Origin: Candidatus Latescibacterota bacterium
Lineage (GTDB): Bacteria > Latescibacterota > UBA2968 > GCA-2709665
Direction of reading: 5' to 3'
NCBI GenBank assembly: GCA_030746455.1
Contig: JASLMQ010000359.1
Location: 1 to 16,423, forward strand
Length of the DNA stretch: 16,423 bases
Each line of letters begins with the position of its first letter. Position 1 is the first letter of the stretch. The position numbers were made by a program, and so were the translations under genes. Below the pieces are notes generated by a model. That model was not told the origin of the DNA and searched no databases. It saw nothing but the letters and a program-made list of their open reading frames with translations. Below are positions 15,037 through 16,423 of this stretch, one piece after another.

Positions 15037-16423
15037 TCAATCCCACCGCCGGCGGAGGGCTCCCTCGTGCACGACCGCGCGCATGCGGCGATAGTAATCG
15101 CTGTCTCGCCTGATCGCGATGCCCATCTCAGCGCGGAGATCCGACGCGGTGAAGTGATCGTACCGGGCCGCGAACTCGGGATGCTCGATCAGCTGGGTCG
15201 CCATCTCCTGGTAGTGAGGGTGCGGCATGTAAATGAGATCCGGTTGGTCCACCGTGAGGACCCTGGCGGCGGAGAATCCGTCGTGCGCGAAGGTCCTGTC
15301 GTTCAGACCGGTCAGGTCGACGATGGTCTTGCGGGGATTCAGCGCGGCCGGCCTGCCGATTTCGGTCGTGGCGATCACCAGGTCGTCCGGCAGCTCGGAG
15401 AAGGCAACCAGCTCGTACCAGTAGTCGTCGTACCGATCGGCCACGTTGGCTGCCACATCGAAGTACAGGAATCGGCCCAGGGCGACCTCCCGGCGGAGGT
15501 CCACCGCCGCGGTCAAGGCGGGACGGATGAGCAGGCCGCCCAGCAGGATCGTGAAGGCGGTCCCCGTCCAGCGCGGCAGGCGTTCGACCGCAGCAGAGAG
15601 GCGGGGGCGGATCATCCCCGCCAGCCTCCCTATGCCCTGCGCTGCCAGGAAGACCAGAGCTGGCAGTGAGGGGTAGTAGAAGCGCTGCGGGCGATGCATG
15701 ATCTGCAGGACGAAGAAGGTGTAGTAGAGGATGAACACGCAGGTGGCGGCAAGCAATGCCCTCTCCGCCACCCAGACACGCGTCCTCTTCCTGTCCCGGT
15801 TGACCCAAAGGTCCAGGCCGATAATCGCCAGAAACGGCCAGGTGGCCCCCAGGTAGTGGGCCAACTGGACGAACGGCACCAGTCGGTAATGCGAGGCGAA
15901 GGCCTCCCCGTAGCCCCTCACCCCCTTCGCGTAAAACGAAAGCGGCAGAGGGGAATGAAGGAAGGTCCAGGTGCCCAGGATTTGCGCACCGACCGTCGCC
16001 GCCGCAAGCACGAGAATCTGTACGCCCCTTCGCCGTGCCTCGCGATCGGGCCCCAGCACGACCATGCCTGTCGGGACGGAAAGGGTGTAAACCAGCAGAT
16101 CGGGCCTGGCGGCAAAGGCCAGGCCGCCGACGATCCCCATCGACACGGTTCCAAGCCTGCCCGCCTTCCGCTCTGCCCGCAGGTAGATAAGGATGTACCC
16201 GGTAAGGCACGCCAGCGCGAAGGCCGTGTCCATCCCGCTGACGAAGTGGCTCGCCACGGCGGGGGTCGACGCCGCCAGGACCAGAAACACCGTCACCAGA
16301 ACAGCGCCTCTGCTCGTCGTCCCAGCCACGTCCGGGCGCCGGAGCAGGGCAGCCAGAAGAAGGAGGAAGGCCAGGCCCGATACCAGGCTGGATAGCCCGG
16401 CAGCCAGGGCCGACTGTTCGGAC
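15037..16423 (-). CDS. GT-C-like polyprenyl-sugar-dependent membrane glycosyltransferase; 5' end outside window
   Basis: The frame is open to the right edge, so the true start is beyond 16423; 461 residues are visible. A GTG at 16329 is possible, but the 31 residues before it form a membrane segment in frame, so truncation there is unlikely. About eight hydrophobic helices are followed by a soluble C-terminal domain from about residue 320. ASHFVSGMDTAFALACLTGY (57-76), AARPDLLVYT (104-113) and LPLSFYAKG (159-167) recall GT-C enzymes such as AftB-type arabinofuranosyltransferases, where SG(M/L)(E/D)T, RP(D/E) and P..FYAK are typical. The C-terminal VIATTEIGRPAALNP (349-363) and IVDLTGLNDRTFAHDG (367-382) fit the same group. 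The first catalytic loop lies upstream of the window. It would transfer a sugar from a lipid-phosphate donor in the periplasm. Donor and product are unknown. Confidence 0.72.
   Translation of the reverse strand, partial: SEQSALAAGLSSLVSGLAFLLLLAALLRRPDVAGTTSRGAVLVTVFLVLAASTPAVASHFVSGMDTAFALACLTGYILIYLRAERKAGRLGTVSMGIVGGLAFAARPDLLVYTLSVPTGMVVLGPDREARRRGVQILVLAAATVGAQILGTWTFLHSPLPLSFYAKGVRGYGEAFASHYRLVPFVQLAHYLGATWPFLAIIGLDLWVNRDRKRTRVWVAERALLAATCVFILYYTFFVLQIMHRPQRFYYPSLPALVFLAAQGIGRLAGMIRPRLSAAVERLPRWTGTAFTILLGGLLIRPALTAAVDLRREVALGRFLYFDVAANVADRYDDYWYELVAFSELPDDLVIATTEIGRPAALNPRKTIVDLTGLNDRTFAHDGFSAARVLTVDQPDLIYMPHPHYQEMATQLIEHPEFAARYDHFTASDLRAEMGIAIRRDSDYYRRMRAVVHEGALRRRWD

Overview
The window is roughly two-thirds G+C and almost fully coding. 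It holds 13 protein genes: 11 are complete and one runs off each end. No rRNA, tRNA, CRISPR array, transposase or integrase was recognised. Together the genes form a surface-polysaccharide biosynthesis locus, with a gingipain/PorU-like C25 cysteine peptidase at the left edge. A PorU-like protein, a Wzx-type glycan locus and a high-GC genome together suggest an uncultured Gram-negative member of the FCB group or its neighbours (for example Eisenbacteria-, Krumholzibacteria- or Latescibacteria-like). This placement is inference; no marker gene in the window fixes the taxon.

Layout. Right block, minus strand, read from 16423 down to 8091: a GT-C-like membrane protein (partial), an O-antigen ligase/polymerase-family membrane protein, a GT2 glycosyltransferase, a DegT/DnrJ/EryC1/StrS sugar aminotransferase, a MraY/WecA-like polyprenyl-phosphate sugar-1-phosphate transferase, a Wzx-like flippase and a PAPS-type sulfotransferase. 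Several of these genes overlap by ATGA or are separated by only a few bases, so this looks like one operon. Middle block, minus strand, 7891 down to 4633: two GT4 glycosyltransferases and a sugar-nucleotide epimerase, preceded by a good promoter-like site in the 199-bp gap at 7892-8090. A third GT4 gene lies alone on the plus strand (3466-4599), convergent with the epimerase. Left block, minus strand: a SAM methyltransferase (2459-3322), then the C25 peptidase gene, which starts 9 bases after it and leaves the window at position 1.

How they fit together. The MraY/WecA-like enzyme would load the first sugar phosphate onto undecaprenyl phosphate. The GT2 and three GT4 enzymes would extend the repeat unit. 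The epimerase and aminotransferase would supply or modify sugar nucleotides, and the methyltransferase and sulfotransferase could decorate the glycan. The flippase would move the lipid-linked unit across the inner membrane, and the O-antigen-ligase-family protein would polymerise or ligate it. The GT-C protein would add a residue on the periplasmic side from a lipid-linked donor. The predicted product is therefore a sulfated, probably amino-sugar-containing surface glycan. Export and chain-length genes (Wza, Wzc, Wzz) are not in the window.

The longest gene-free stretches are 7892-8090 (199 bp: a promoter candidate, a palindrome, an inverted repeat and a possible tiny ORF) and 3323-3465 (143 bp: a promoter candidate). 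No gene-free stretch exceeds 300 bases.
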